The translations under genes and the position numbers were made by a program. Of a stretch of 7,614 bases of DNA, positions 1 to 7,032 are shown in pieces. Each line of letters begins with the position of its first letter. Position 1 is the stretch's first letter. The notes under the pieces were generated by a model that was not told where the DNA came from, did no database searches, and saw nothing but the letters and a program-made list of their open reading frames with translations. Origin of the DNA: QQUD01 sp039029915 (GTDB taxonomy: Bacteria; Chloroflexota; Anaerolineae; Promineifilales; Promineifilaceae). The DNA lies in assembly GCA_039029915.1 (NCBI GenBank), contig JBCCFD010000401.1, forward strand, positions 1 through 7,614, written 5' to 3'.

Positions 1-1241
1 ATGTGGCTATCATACGTTCTAAAGAAGTCAATCAACCAGCATTTATTGGTCTGATCAACCATAATGTTACGCCCCGTCAGATCACCGTGGGTAATGCTGT
101 GATAAATGGAAACCATACATTCGTTTTGGTGCCGATTTAACCAGTAGACAGGATTGATTCCCTCAATTTTATTTTGTTCAAACTGGTAGGTTGGGGCATG
201 GGGATCAAATTCTGGGAGAACCACTTGAATTCGCTGGATTAATTTGCGCTCATCAAAGCGAAAAGCATCAAAGTAAAGCTGAGCTAAATCCTGCTCTTCA
301 GCCTGACTGCGTGAATCATCATACCAGTGCAAGCAGGTTGTTTCAAACAAGTTTCGCAGACTTTGAATGATCGTCCGCTCTGACTGCACCGTATAAAATT
401 CATCAAACTCCTTAAGCGGCACCATATCATTTTCAGTAAATGTATAAAGCAAAATGCCAATCAAACGAGAGTATTCAACATCTTTTACCTGAGCAATCGT
501 GTTGGGAGGTAGATAGCGAAGCACGTATTGTTCGTAACGCTCTGCCTCCATTCGGACTTTGTCTTCGCGACCCACCTTCGCCACGAATGAAGTGCCGCGA
601 CCGTGTTCCCACGTAGGCTGAACCCGAATAACGGCCGCCCCTGTTAGACCAGGCTTGAGTTTACTCACATCAATCTTTTTAGCTTCAGCAAACAGCTTAC
701 CGAAGAGATCAAGAAGCTGCATCGTGAGCAGCTTGGTGTCAGGCTTTGTGGTCATTGACCAGTTCACATCATCTGCAATCTGCGACATCAGTTCAGCAGA
801 GTGTTCATCATACTCAAGGTCAAAGTTGATTTTGATTTCGTTTTTAAAAATCTCATCAACAGCAGGCAACAATTCACGCCTAAAGCCAGCTTCTTTGGTT
901 ATAAAATTGGTTACTTTTAAATCGCGAAATGCGCGCAGGGTGCGGTGCATGGTGCCATAGGCTGAAAGCATAATGCAGGGCATAAAATGATGTAGCCCCA
1001 AGTTTCGCATCTCTTGCAAAAGCTCAAATCCCGCCTCGTTATCAGGATCATCATTGTCTAAATTGAGATCCACAATCGCCATGTGAAAATGGGCGGTGTG
1101 GATAGCTGTTTTGGCCGCTAAGAAAGAGTCAGCATGGGTCACGTGATACCCTCGGCTTTCGAGCCAGCGGGTAATTGGGGTATAAAATTGCTCTTGGTCT
1201 TCTATGAGCAAAATTCGCTTTTGATGATTTAAATCTGGCAT
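1..1241 (-). CDS. Response regulator receiver domain fused to APH-like kinase-fold phosphotransferase (3' end cut by window edge)
   Basis: The 413 visible residues have two parts. Residues 1-130 form a receiver domain with acidic E14/D15, phospho-acceptor D58 (in IVDLNLD), S93 and K116. Residues about 190-413 look like a protein-kinase-fold phosphotransferase. VAKVG with K222, followed by E232/E234, resembles the ATP-binding lysine and helix-C glutamate. HGDLTGRN (385-392) resembles the catalytic loop of aminoglycoside/choline kinases (D387, N392). WLIDF (D405) resembles the metal-binding aspartate. Between the two lies a helical linker (about 130-190). The frame is still open at base 1, so the C-terminus is missing. 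The ATG at 1241 has no clear ribosome site. An in-frame TTG at 1265 has AAGGGA eight bases upstream and would add eight residues. The gene follows the histidine-kinase gene by 102 bases, so it is the likely phosphotransfer partner. No DNA-binding domain is visible. The kinase-like part may match the TCAD9 family described in predicted conflict systems, but this is from memory. The substrate is unknown. Confidence 0.88.
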   Translation of the reverse strand, partial: MPDLNHQKRILLIEDQEQFYTPITRWLESRGYHVTHADSFLAAKTAIHTAHFHMAIVDLNLDNDDPDNEAGFELLQEMRNLGLHHFMPCIMLSAYGTMHRTLRAFRDLKVTNFITKEAGFRRELLPAVDEIFKNEIKINFDLEYDEHSAELMSQIADDVNWSMTTKPDTKLLTMQLLDLFGKLFAEAKKIDVSKLKPGLTGAAVIRVQPTWEHGRGTSFVAKVGREDKVRMEAERYEQYVLRYLPPNTIAQVKDVEYSRLIGILLYTFTENDMVPLKEFDEFYTVQSERTIIQSLRNLFETTCLHWYDDSRSQAEEQDLAQLYFDAFRFDERKLIQRIQVVLPEFDPHAPTYQFEQNKIEGINPVYWLNRHQNECMVSIYHSITHGDLTGRNIMVDQTNKCWLIDFFRTYDSH

Positions 1242-1303
1242 AAAATCAAACTTAGTGACCGTCAAAAATAATTTCCCTTTTTAAACGGATTAGGTCACCA
1301 GAA

Positions 1304-1341
1304 GAGCATTCATCTTTTCCATAAATTAATGATGAATGCTC
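1304..1341 (-). other. Perfect 11-bp stem-loop just after the histidine-kinase stop codon
   Basis: GAGCATTCATC (1304-1314) and its exact reverse complement GATGAATGCTC (1331-1341) flank a 16-base AT-rich loop. The hairpin begins two bases after the histidine-kinase stop codon (1346-1344) and lies within the 102-base gap before the receiver-kinase gene. On the transcribed strand it is followed by TTCTGGTGACC, so it lacks the T-run of a standard intrinsic terminator. It could be an attenuator, an mRNA 3'-end stabiliser or processing site, or a protein-binding palindrome that lowers expression of the downstream gene. The stem itself is certain; its role is not. Confidence 0.6.
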
Positions 1342-1343
1342 AC

Positions 1344-4175
1344 TTAACGTGGTAGTTTCAATGTAAATTTTGTTCCTTCACCAAGTTGACTATCAACCGT
1401 GAGCTCACCGTCATGGACTTCAGCAATCATTCGGCAGTGAAACAAGCCAACACCGTGCATTCGATTGCTATTTTTAGTAGTAAACCCCAACGAAAAAACG
1501 TCGTTTATGATGTCTTGAGGAATACCTTTACCGTTATCCTGAACATTGATCACATAATAGGAAGGATCAATACCTACATCTATGGTGATCAGTTTATCGG
1601 CTTCTATTTCAAACGATTCATACGCATTGGTCAATAAATTCCTTAACAGCAATTCAATCCACAATCGATCAACCTGAATTTGGGGGTTTAGCCCATTCAT
1701 GTTAAGAATCGTTTTGACAGGTGTGGGATGATTGTTTTCACTAATTTCAATAGCGTGCTGAATAAGCGTTTTTAATTCAACCCAGCCAATCTCATGTTGT
1801 CCAGTGACGACAAAGTCGCGTAATCGCTTGCTGACGCGATGAGTCACCATGGCGCTTTTTTCCAAATCTTGCAGAGGCTTCGAGATGTCGTGTCCCTGCT
1901 CTATAAAATCCTGTAATTCGTCTACAAGGTCTGGAATGGTGGCAACTGCACTATTTATATCATGAATCAAGCCAGTTGCCATCATTGCGGTTCGTTCTCT
2001 GAGCTGACGGTTGCTGGCGTCTTGGAACTGCCGCGCATTTTCAATGGCAATCCCAGCATGTTTGGCAACCATTTCCATCAGGCTCTGGTCGCTCATGGTA
2101 AAGGCATTGGTGGCTCGGCTTTCTAAAACAAGGGCTGCGCCAACTCGATTTTGGATCGGGATAGGTACGCAAATTTGGGATTTGGTGGTTGATATGGCGC
2201 TGATGTAGTCAGGATCGTGATAGACATTGTTGATGAGATACGGCCGTTTTTCCAATATCGTGCGGCCAGCAATACCGCGCCGCTCTTGGGTAGATATCAG
2301 CGAAAGATCATCATTCTGAAGCTGATCAATCGGATAGCTGTTTTGCCCTGACACAATGCGTAATATTTGCCGCTCTTTGTCCATCTCCACGATACAGCCA
2401 TAATCGGCTCCGGGAACGTACTGCATCATTTGCTCTAAAACGGCCGTGTATACTGCTCGCAAATTCAATTGTTCACTAATCTTCGGCGTAATTTGAGCAA
2501 CCCGATCCAAAATTTCCTGCTGTTCCTTATCCTTTTTAAGCAGCTCTGCTCGTAATAAAGCTCGCGCCGCCTGCTTCAAAAATTCCACAAAGCGCAACAC
2601 GTCCTTACGATGCTGATACGGGGAATAGATTGTAAACAGCCCACCGAGGACAACCAAGCCAATGGGATGAGAGCGTGCCTGTCCCGTACGCAAAGGAATC
2701 AGTAAATAGGTTTCGGATTCAACCGTGGCTAAGGAGTAATCTGGCCCATCTAAGGCGCGTATCTCCGAGCGGCTAAGATCATTGAGCGGGATAGGGTCAA
2801 CAACCTGCAGGGTTGTAAACTCCTCCTTGGAATGGTAAAGCGGCAGTAAATATTGGTCGTCTCTACGATACAGCTGAATAGATGTTTTTGGATAAGCAGC
2901 TTGCAACCCATCTCCTAGGTATTTATACGCCTGTTTGGACTCTTCGCTAACGTGAATCGCGTTAATAATGACCGCGAATAGCTCAGGCAAAACCTGCCGC
3001 TTGCCATCAGCGACCGCCTGCCCCAAATAGCTAATCGATTCTTGCCAGTAGCCAGCCACAGCATACCAGCCCCCAATTTGGGCGGGGTCTAAATGCTTAA
3101 TCAAAAGCTGCTGCCAAATGTCACACTTGATAAGATAAGAGCCTTCAAATCTTAAAAACGCACTGCACAAATCAAGCGGATTTGGGGTTTCGTTCGTGGG
3201 AATCGGGAGCTGATTGTTGGGCATTTGTCCCTGTTCAAGCAGGCTTAAAGCGCAGGATAACAAATTGGCGTCGCTTTGTATCTGTTGGATTGTTTCTTGG
3301 GTGATTTTATCAAGCGGCTCGTTCAAAAAGGCTTCAATCGCCTCGTCAAGTCGAGCAGGCGTAATCGTATAGTCTGCATTCCCCATTTGGCGAATGCTCA
3401 AGTTTAAAATTTGAGTGATTAAGTTTGCATCCCCGCCAGTTTGGGTCATTAAAAACGGAGCGGTTGACGATTCGTAGGATACATCTGCTTGATAACATAT
3501 ACTTTCTACCAGCTTTTCACAATCGTTAAGCGACAGATCGGCAACGTAAACAAGGTCGGAAATGGCTTCGAAATGAGAGGCATTTTCGAGGGTGAGCTGA
3601 CTAAAACTTAATGAGCCGCAAACCACAGCTTGAAAATGAGCCCCAGGTTCGTCAACGAGGGTCATAAATATCGATTGCAGGACACCCAGTAGCGTTGCTA
3701 CCAAATTTGGGGGGGCTGTTTCTAGGTCATCAATAAAGATGGCAATATTCCGATTGCTGTTCCGAATCAAATTGAGAAGTTCGTTTTGAAACGCAAAGGC
3801 GGTCTGGGGAAAAGTTTGCCTCGCGTGGCGTCTGCGGAACTCTAATTTCTCTTGGATTCTTGAAAACAGTCCCGCAAAAAAATCAGCTTCGTTCACCAAA
3901 TGAACATCGCGGTACAGGTTGGTGAAAAAGGCTTGTTCCATAGGTAAGTCTTTTAGGCTTTGGTAGATGGCGTGGTGGGTTTGACCTTCAATGAGCTGAG
4001 AAACGGCCGTTTCTAAAATTTGACTCTTTCCGCGGCTGCGAGGACCAAGCACGCGAACACAGTTCCCTTGATGTACACTGCGCAGAATTTGTGACAAATA
4101 CCGCTCACGATCGGGAAAAAGCCCTTCCCGAGGGGTAATATTTGAGTCCGACGGCGGGAACAGTGAATCAATCAT
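1344..4175 (-). CDS. NTPase-GAF-GAF-histidine kinase hybrid sensor (943 aa, soluble)
   Basis: This is a predicted cytoplasmic sensor histidine kinase with an N-terminal P-loop NTPase. Residues about 15-290 form an AAA/STAND-like module with Walker A GPRSRGKS (44-51) and Walker B IAIFIDDLE (144-152). Residues about 295-400 look like the helical and winged-helix part common after such NTPases. A diverged GAF-like region covers about 410-545, followed by a short helical linker and a clearer GAF domain (about 555-715). The kinase core has the H-box GLIHDIN with H738, N-box residues N846 and N850, G1 DNGKGIP (880-886), an F-box around 894-898 and G2 HGVGLF (907-912). No membrane segment or signal peptide is seen, so sensing is probably intracellular. 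The start overlaps the preceding stop as ATGA, implying translational coupling. GGAAAAG lies eight bases before the ATG as a weak ribosome site. The likely phosphate acceptor is the receiver domain encoded next. The stimulus is unknown. Confidence 0.92.
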   Translation of the reverse strand: MIDSLFPPSDSNITPREGLFPDRERYLSQILRSVHQGNCVRVLGPRSRGKSQILETAVSQLIEGQTHHAIYQSLKDLPMEQAFFTNLYRDVHLVNEADFFAGLFSRIQEKLEFRRRHARQTFPQTAFAFQNELLNLIRNSNRNIAIFIDDLETAPPNLVATLLGVLQSIFMTLVDEPGAHFQAVVCGSLSFSQLTLENASHFEAISDLVYVADLSLNDCEKLVESICYQADVSYESSTAPFLMTQTGGDANLITQILNLSIRQMGNADYTITPARLDEAIEAFLNEPLDKITQETIQQIQSDANLLSCALSLLEQGQMPNNQLPIPTNETPNPLDLCSAFLRFEGSYLIKCDIWQQLLIKHLDPAQIGGWYAVAGYWQESISYLGQAVADGKRQVLPELFAVIINAIHVSEESKQAYKYLGDGLQAAYPKTSIQLYRRDDQYLLPLYHSKEEFTTLQVVDPIPLNDLSRSEIRALDGPDYSLATVESETYLLIPLRTGQARSHPIGLVVLGGLFTIYSPYQHRKDVLRFVEFLKQAARALLRAELLKKDKEQQEILDRVAQITPKISEQLNLRAVYTAVLEQMMQYVPGADYGCIVEMDKERQILRIVSGQNSYPIDQLQNDDLSLISTQERRGIAGRTILEKRPYLINNVYHDPDYISAISTTKSQICVPIPIQNRVGAALVLESRATNAFTMSDQSLMEMVAKHAGIAIENARQFQDASNRQLRERTAMMATGLIHDINSAVATIPDLVDELQDFIEQGHDISKPLQDLEKSAMVTHRVSKRLRDFVVTGQHEIGWVELKTLIQHAIEISENNHPTPVKTILNMNGLNPQIQVDRLWIELLLRNLLTNAYESFEIEADKLITIDVGIDPSYYVINVQDNGKGIPQDIINDVFSLGFTTKNSNRMHGVGLFHCRMIAEVHDGELTVDSQLGEGTKFTLKLPR
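3999..4014. repeat. Longest copy of the iterated CGGCCG palindrome (16 bp)
   Basis: AGAAACGGCCGTTTCT is a perfect 16-bp palindrome centred on CGGCCG at 4004-4009. It lies inside the NTPase part of the histidine-kinase gene, where its core is read as Thr-Ala-Val. It is the longest-armed of the eleven copies in the window; the shared core elsewhere is usually only ACGGCCGT. Confidence 0.75.
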
Positions 4176-5707
4176 GCCAATATCTTTTCCGTTTGTAGCG
4201 CTTCACGCGCTCGCTCAAATAAAAACAGTACATCCCGCTCTTGGCGCAGCATTTTTTGAAACTGGTCAATCGCAAACTTATAGTGTGTTTCCTCTTGGGT
4301 AAATACCCCCGCCAGCCGTAAATTTTGACACGCCAAATTAATTTGCTCTTTGGTCAACGTCAATTTTCTTTCTGTCAAAATCCGATCAACCAGCGTCGTC
4401 ATGGCCAACCGGTCAATTTGGTCCATCTTTTCAATAACCAACGCATAAACAATAGCTTGTTCGATCAAGTCTGTATTTGACATGAAAGAGTTGAGCAAAA
4501 AGCCCCTAAAACGAGCATCTTCATGGACCTTTTGGATATCAGCCACAGAAAGGGAGTTCAAACTCATCAGCTCTGCGTACTCAAGCAAGATGCGACAGTA
4601 ATGTTGAATATAATTGGGCATACCCGCCGTTTCATCCTGCAGCTTATGGATAAAAGCTTGAGGTTCTTCGATGGCTACGCCAAGCTGATTGAATGGAATT
4701 AGTACGAGCTGTTCAATAGCCAGCGGTGAAAGCGGCTTAAGCCATACCGGGGTAAACACCGTTGAGAACGGCGACTGTTCATTAATCGTGATTTCGATGG
4801 CGTTGCGATACCCAGCCGCAATGAGGCGAATTTGCTGATTAGCAATCGCCTTTTGCATTTTTTGCACAATATTCCAATCTTGGCGCATGTGGGTTAGCAA
4901 GCGATCAAACTCATCAAGCAAAAACGTTATGGTTCCGCCATGCACCTCATAATAATGGGCAAACAGCTCATCCATATATTGATCAGGATTGGTGTTAACT
5001 TTGCCAAAAAGCGTAAATCCCGTCCGCTCAAGCTGTGACATAAGCATCTTGAGGAAATCATCTTGGGTTGTCACAACCGTGCAGTCAATGTACACCCGAC
5101 GCACTCGCCCCCGTTTAGGGGGGTCCGCTTTGTCTAGCCGTCGCTTCATCTCTTTTAAAAGAGAGGTTTTACCCATGCGGTGTATGCCTACAAACAGGTA
5201 GCTTCTGTTTGGATTACGCACGACATCATCAATATGCTCTTGCCGTCCAAAAAAAGCAGAGCCAGTTACTGGTTTATTGATTTCATACGGTGATAGCTCA
5301 ACTAGCGAACGGGAGCGCATGGCGCGCTTGAGAATAATTTGTCGGGGAAAATCAGCTTTTTCAAGATCGGCCTGAGCCAGCCCATCTAAAATGATAAATT
5401 GAGTGGTCCATTTTTTAAGGAGGGCTTCAATGTGGTGACCTCGTCCATCAATAAAGACAAGGAGTGGATTGTTTAGCCAGCCTTCCTGAAGGCATGTCTT
5501 GTGGAGCATCCCAACGAGCTCTTCGCTGTCGTAATTGATGACATGCTCGGCCGTTATCCAGATACAGGGGGTTTGCTTGTCTAAAAAGAGTCGCCACGCG
5601 CTAAAATCGGCCGTAAACACATTAAATTGCCCAACGCGCATTGGGCCGGTGACAGGAATCTGTTCGCGGGTGATTAAAACATGAAGTCCGACTGGAAATT
5701 CAATCAT
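4172..5707 (-). CDS. STAND-like P-loop NTPase with novel N-terminal domain and winged-helix C-terminus
   Basis: This is a predicted signal-transduction NTPase of about 511 residues. Positions below count from the TTG at 5710, giving 512. Residues 1-140 form an alpha/beta region I do not recognise, with hydrophobic strands such as PLLVFIDG (82-89) and QFIILDG (104-110). The NTPase follows: FFGRQEHIDDVV at about 153-164, Walker A GIHRMGKTS (175-183), and Walker B ITFLLDEFD (261-269) with D266/E267. Residues about 410-490 look like a winged-helix unit typical of STAND ATPases. The C-terminus is helical and charged. An in-frame TAG (5713-5711) sits directly before the TTG, so the start is either TTG 5710 or the adjoining ATG 5707. 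ATG is preferred; no Shine-Dalgarno sequence precedes it. The TGA stop overlaps the histidine-kinase ATG, so the two NTPases are probably made together and may act as one complex. A role as regulator or effector trigger is inferred; the ligand is unknown. Confidence 0.88.
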   Translation of the reverse strand: MIEFPVGLHVLITREQIPVTGPMRVGQFNVFTADFSAWRLFLDKQTPCIWITAEHVINYDSEELVGMLHKTCLQEGWLNNPLLVFIDGRGHHIEALLKKWTTQFIILDGLAQADLEKADFPRQIILKRAMRSRSLVELSPYEINKPVTGSAFFGRQEHIDDVVRNPNRSYLFVGIHRMGKTSLLKEMKRRLDKADPPKRGRVRRVYIDCTVVTTQDDFLKMLMSQLERTGFTLFGKVNTNPDQYMDELFAHYYEVHGGTITFLLDEFDRLLTHMRQDWNIVQKMQKAIANQQIRLIAAGYRNAIEITINEQSPFSTVFTPVWLKPLSPLAIEQLVLIPFNQLGVAIEEPQAFIHKLQDETAGMPNYIQHYCRILLEYAELMSLNSLSVADIQKVHEDARFRGFLLNSFMSNTDLIEQAIVYALVIEKMDQIDRLAMTTLVDRILTERKLTLTKEQINLACQNLRLAGVFTQEETHYKFAIDQFQKMLRQERDVLFLFERAREALQTEKILA

Positions 5708-5714
5708 CAACTAT

Positions 5715-5742
5715 AGAATAACAAAATATATTCGTAAATCAA
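5715..5742 (-). promoter_or_regulatory. Candidate promoter for the NTPase-kinase operon, possibly leaderless
   Basis: On the minus strand TTGATT (5742-5737) and TATTCT (5720-5715) are separated by 16 bases and resemble sigma-70 -35 and -10 boxes. The -10 box ends only four bases before the TTG and seven before the ATG of the NTPase gene. With no Shine-Dalgarno sequence in the leader, transcription could start at or near the start codon and give a leaderless mRNA. The surrounding stretch is AT-rich. This is a consensus match by eye only. Confidence 0.35.
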
Positions 5743-5753
5743 CGGGGGGAACA

Positions 5754-5761
5754 ACGGCCGT
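5754..5761. repeat. Intergenic copy of the highly iterated palindrome ACGGCCGT
   Basis: This is the only copy of the window's iterated palindrome that lies outside a gene, here within AACGGCCGTT (5753-5762), about 45 bases upstream of the NTPase start. All CGGCCG cores found by eye start at 632, 2241, 2441, 4004, 5548, 5608, 5755, 6069, 6236, 6440 and 7323. Eight are the full octamer ACGGCCGT; two are TCGGCCGT and one is ACGGCCGC. The element resembles HIP1 of cyanobacteria in behaviour (GCGATCGC there) but not in sequence. Confidence 0.75.
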
Positions 5762-5783
5762 TTCCGGCTGACTCCTAAAGTCA
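5757..5783 (-). other. Two small adjacent hairpins after the membrane-protein gene
   Basis: In the 82-base gap after the membrane-protein stop, the minus strand contains TGACT-TTAGG-AGTCA (5783-5769). It is followed at once by GCCG-GAAA-CGGC (5768-5757), a 4-bp stem closed by a GNRA-type tetraloop. The second hairpin uses part of the iterated CGGCCG palindrome. The downstream bases TTGTTCC are only weakly T-rich, so this is at best a weak terminator or an mRNA end-protecting structure between the membrane gene and the NTPase operon. Confidence 0.3.
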
Positions 5784-5792
5784 CATTTGGTC

Positions 5793-6920
5793 TTACGGAT
5801 TAACGGCAAGCTGGGTTAAGTCTGCCCGGCTCATAACGACGGTTGAATCAGTGACGTGATCGCCATACTGTTGAAGCAGCTGAGGGGTATCAAAAGGCAG
5901 GGTTGCGCCTGCAAAAACGGTCGTCGTCTGCGTTGCAGACTCGTTAATAACAACAACATCATCAAACAACGTGAGGAGGGCAGACGCTTTGGCGGGGGTA
6001 ACTGACTCGTTAAGCTGCAATATGACAATGCTTTCTTCACCGTAATCAGCCACAACCTGCTCGGACAACGGCCGTTTCTCAACCACCGAATCAGTGGCTG
6101 GATTTTGAAACACCCACAAGAAAAGCACTAGATTAAGTCCTAAAACTGCATACAGCGTCCCTTTTAACAGGGCCTCAGTTTGCGGCCAAGCGAAAATCTC
6201 TCCATTCGTTGCGCTGGTAGGGAAAAAGTCGAACACGGCCGTATAGTTGCCCAGCACAATATAATCCAGCAGCGTGTAAATAAAGAGCGTGGCGCCCAGC
6301 ATTTCAAACCACTCTTCAAAGGTAGCAATCATCAAGTAGCGAAACGTGATCCCCTGATTGAGGTCCCACTCGTTGGCGCTAAGCCCTTCAATAAAGACTG
6401 CCCCACCGACGTAAATGACACCTGAAAGAATGAAGAATACGGCCGTTTCTCGCGGCAATGCTCTCAGAAAACGACTATACACAATGGCAAACAGCACCAC
6501 CAGAGGAAAGAAAACAATCTGCCACGCAAACGCCAAGAAGCCTGAGGTGTCGACCAGGGCCTCAATCGGCCCCACGAACGCTTCATGAATCGCTGCTCCT
6601 TCATCAACTGATAAATACAAAAAGATAATGGCTAAACCCAGCCAATAGGTCATCCATTCATCCGCTTTTCGTTTCTTGACACCCCAAATAAACCAAAGCA
6701 ATAGCGAAGCCATAAACAGCAGCATCGTTGAAAACCAGGTGGGAATCGATTCTTCAACATTAACGCTTAAGAGATCGATCAGAAGCACCGCAAAAGAGTC
6801 ACTATCTGGCGTTAAAACATTTAAAAGCAAAAATTCACTCAACAAGCTTTGGCAAGCAAAAAGAGTAGCGAGCCCGCCCAAACAAAGGGCGATTATTTTA
6901 GGTTTTAGCGTGTATTTCAT
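5793..6920 (-). CDS. Multi-pass membrane protein of unknown function with acidic/His motifs
   Basis: The 375-residue product has about seven hydrophobic segments: roughly 9-33, 62-80, 91-103, 126-150, 158-178, 195-222 and 253-271. A soluble tail follows (272-375). Basic residues at the N-terminus, at 82-85 (KKRK) and at 150-157 favour a cytoplasmic N-terminus and an outside C-terminal tail. Notable motifs are SVDEGAAIHE (104-113), E178, and EEWFEMLG (202-209); all fall near the predicted outer ends of segments. I recall similar uncharacterised bacterial membrane proteins with a DE...HE motif but know no family name or activity. The ATG at 6920 lies shortly after the terminator of the upstream gene, without a clear ribosome site, so the gene probably has its own promoter. 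It shares strand with the NTPase operon 82 bases downstream; a functional link is possible but unproven. The coding region carries three copies of the iterated palindrome. Confidence 0.85.
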   Translation of the reverse strand: MKYTLKPKIIALCLGGLATLFACQSLLSEFLLLNVLTPDSDSFAVLLIDLLSVNVEESIPTWFSTMLLFMASLLLWFIWGVKKRKADEWMTYWLGLAIIFLYLSVDEGAAIHEAFVGPIEALVDTSGFLAFAWQIVFFPLVVLFAIVYSRFLRALPRETAVFFILSGVIYVGGAVFIEGLSANEWDLNQGITFRYLMIATFEEWFEMLGATLFIYTLLDYIVLGNYTAVFDFFPTSATNGEIFAWPQTEALLKGTLYAVLGLNLVLFLWVFQNPATDSVVEKRPLSEQVVADYGEESIVILQLNESVTPAKASALLTLFDDVVVINESATQTTTVFAGATLPFDTPQLLQQYGDHVTDSTVVMSRADLTQLAVNP

Positions 6921-6942
6921 ACCGTTATCTTTTTATCACATT

Positions 6943-7007
6943 AAAAGCAAAAACCCTGACCGATTTCTTTAAAATTTGCATTGCAAACATCAAGAAAACC
7001 GGTCAGG
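6943..7007 (-). terminator. Intrinsic terminator of the DUF5666-like gene
   Basis: On the minus strand, 26 bases after the stop codon, CCTGACCG (7007-7000) pairs perfectly with CGGTCAGG (6962-6955). The stem can be extended through GTTTTCTT/AAGAAAT with a bulge. The tip is closed by an inner 5-bp hairpin TTTGC-AAT-GCAAA (6987-6975). The stem is followed by GTTTTTGCTTTT (6954-6943), a T-rich tail expected of a rho-independent terminator. It separates the upstream gene from the membrane-protein gene, which starts 23 bases past the tail. Confidence 0.8.
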
Positions 7008-7032
7008 TTTGGATGATTTGACACTCACCAAT

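Noticed and set aside
655..960. Plus-strand open frame of 101 codons
   Set aside because: It lies wholly opposite the receiver-kinase gene, whose domains are clear; its translation is Ser-rich without any recognisable motif.
1236..1265. TTGACG (1265-1260) as a -35 box for the receiver-kinase gene
   Set aside because: A -10 box at normal spacing would fall on the ATG itself, so transcription would begin inside the gene.
1255..1298. Six-base inverted repeat GTGACC / GGTCAC
   Set aside because: It is too short and widely spaced (34 bases) to distinguish from chance.
5831..6082. Minus-strand frame of 83 codons inside the membrane-protein gene
   Set aside because: It is an out-of-frame shadow of the soluble tail of that gene, with a Leu/Ser/Arg-rich translation and no ribosome site.
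6845..6920. Possible lipoprotein signal (LFAC at residues 20-23) in the membrane protein
   Set aside because: The -2 position is Phe and the hydrophobic stretch runs on past the cysteine, which fits a first membrane segment better than a lipobox.
6924..6950. TTGCTT / GATAAC as promoter of the membrane-protein gene
   Set aside because: The spacing is 15 bases, the -10 match is poor and sits three bases from the ATG, and the -35 overlaps the upstream terminator tail.
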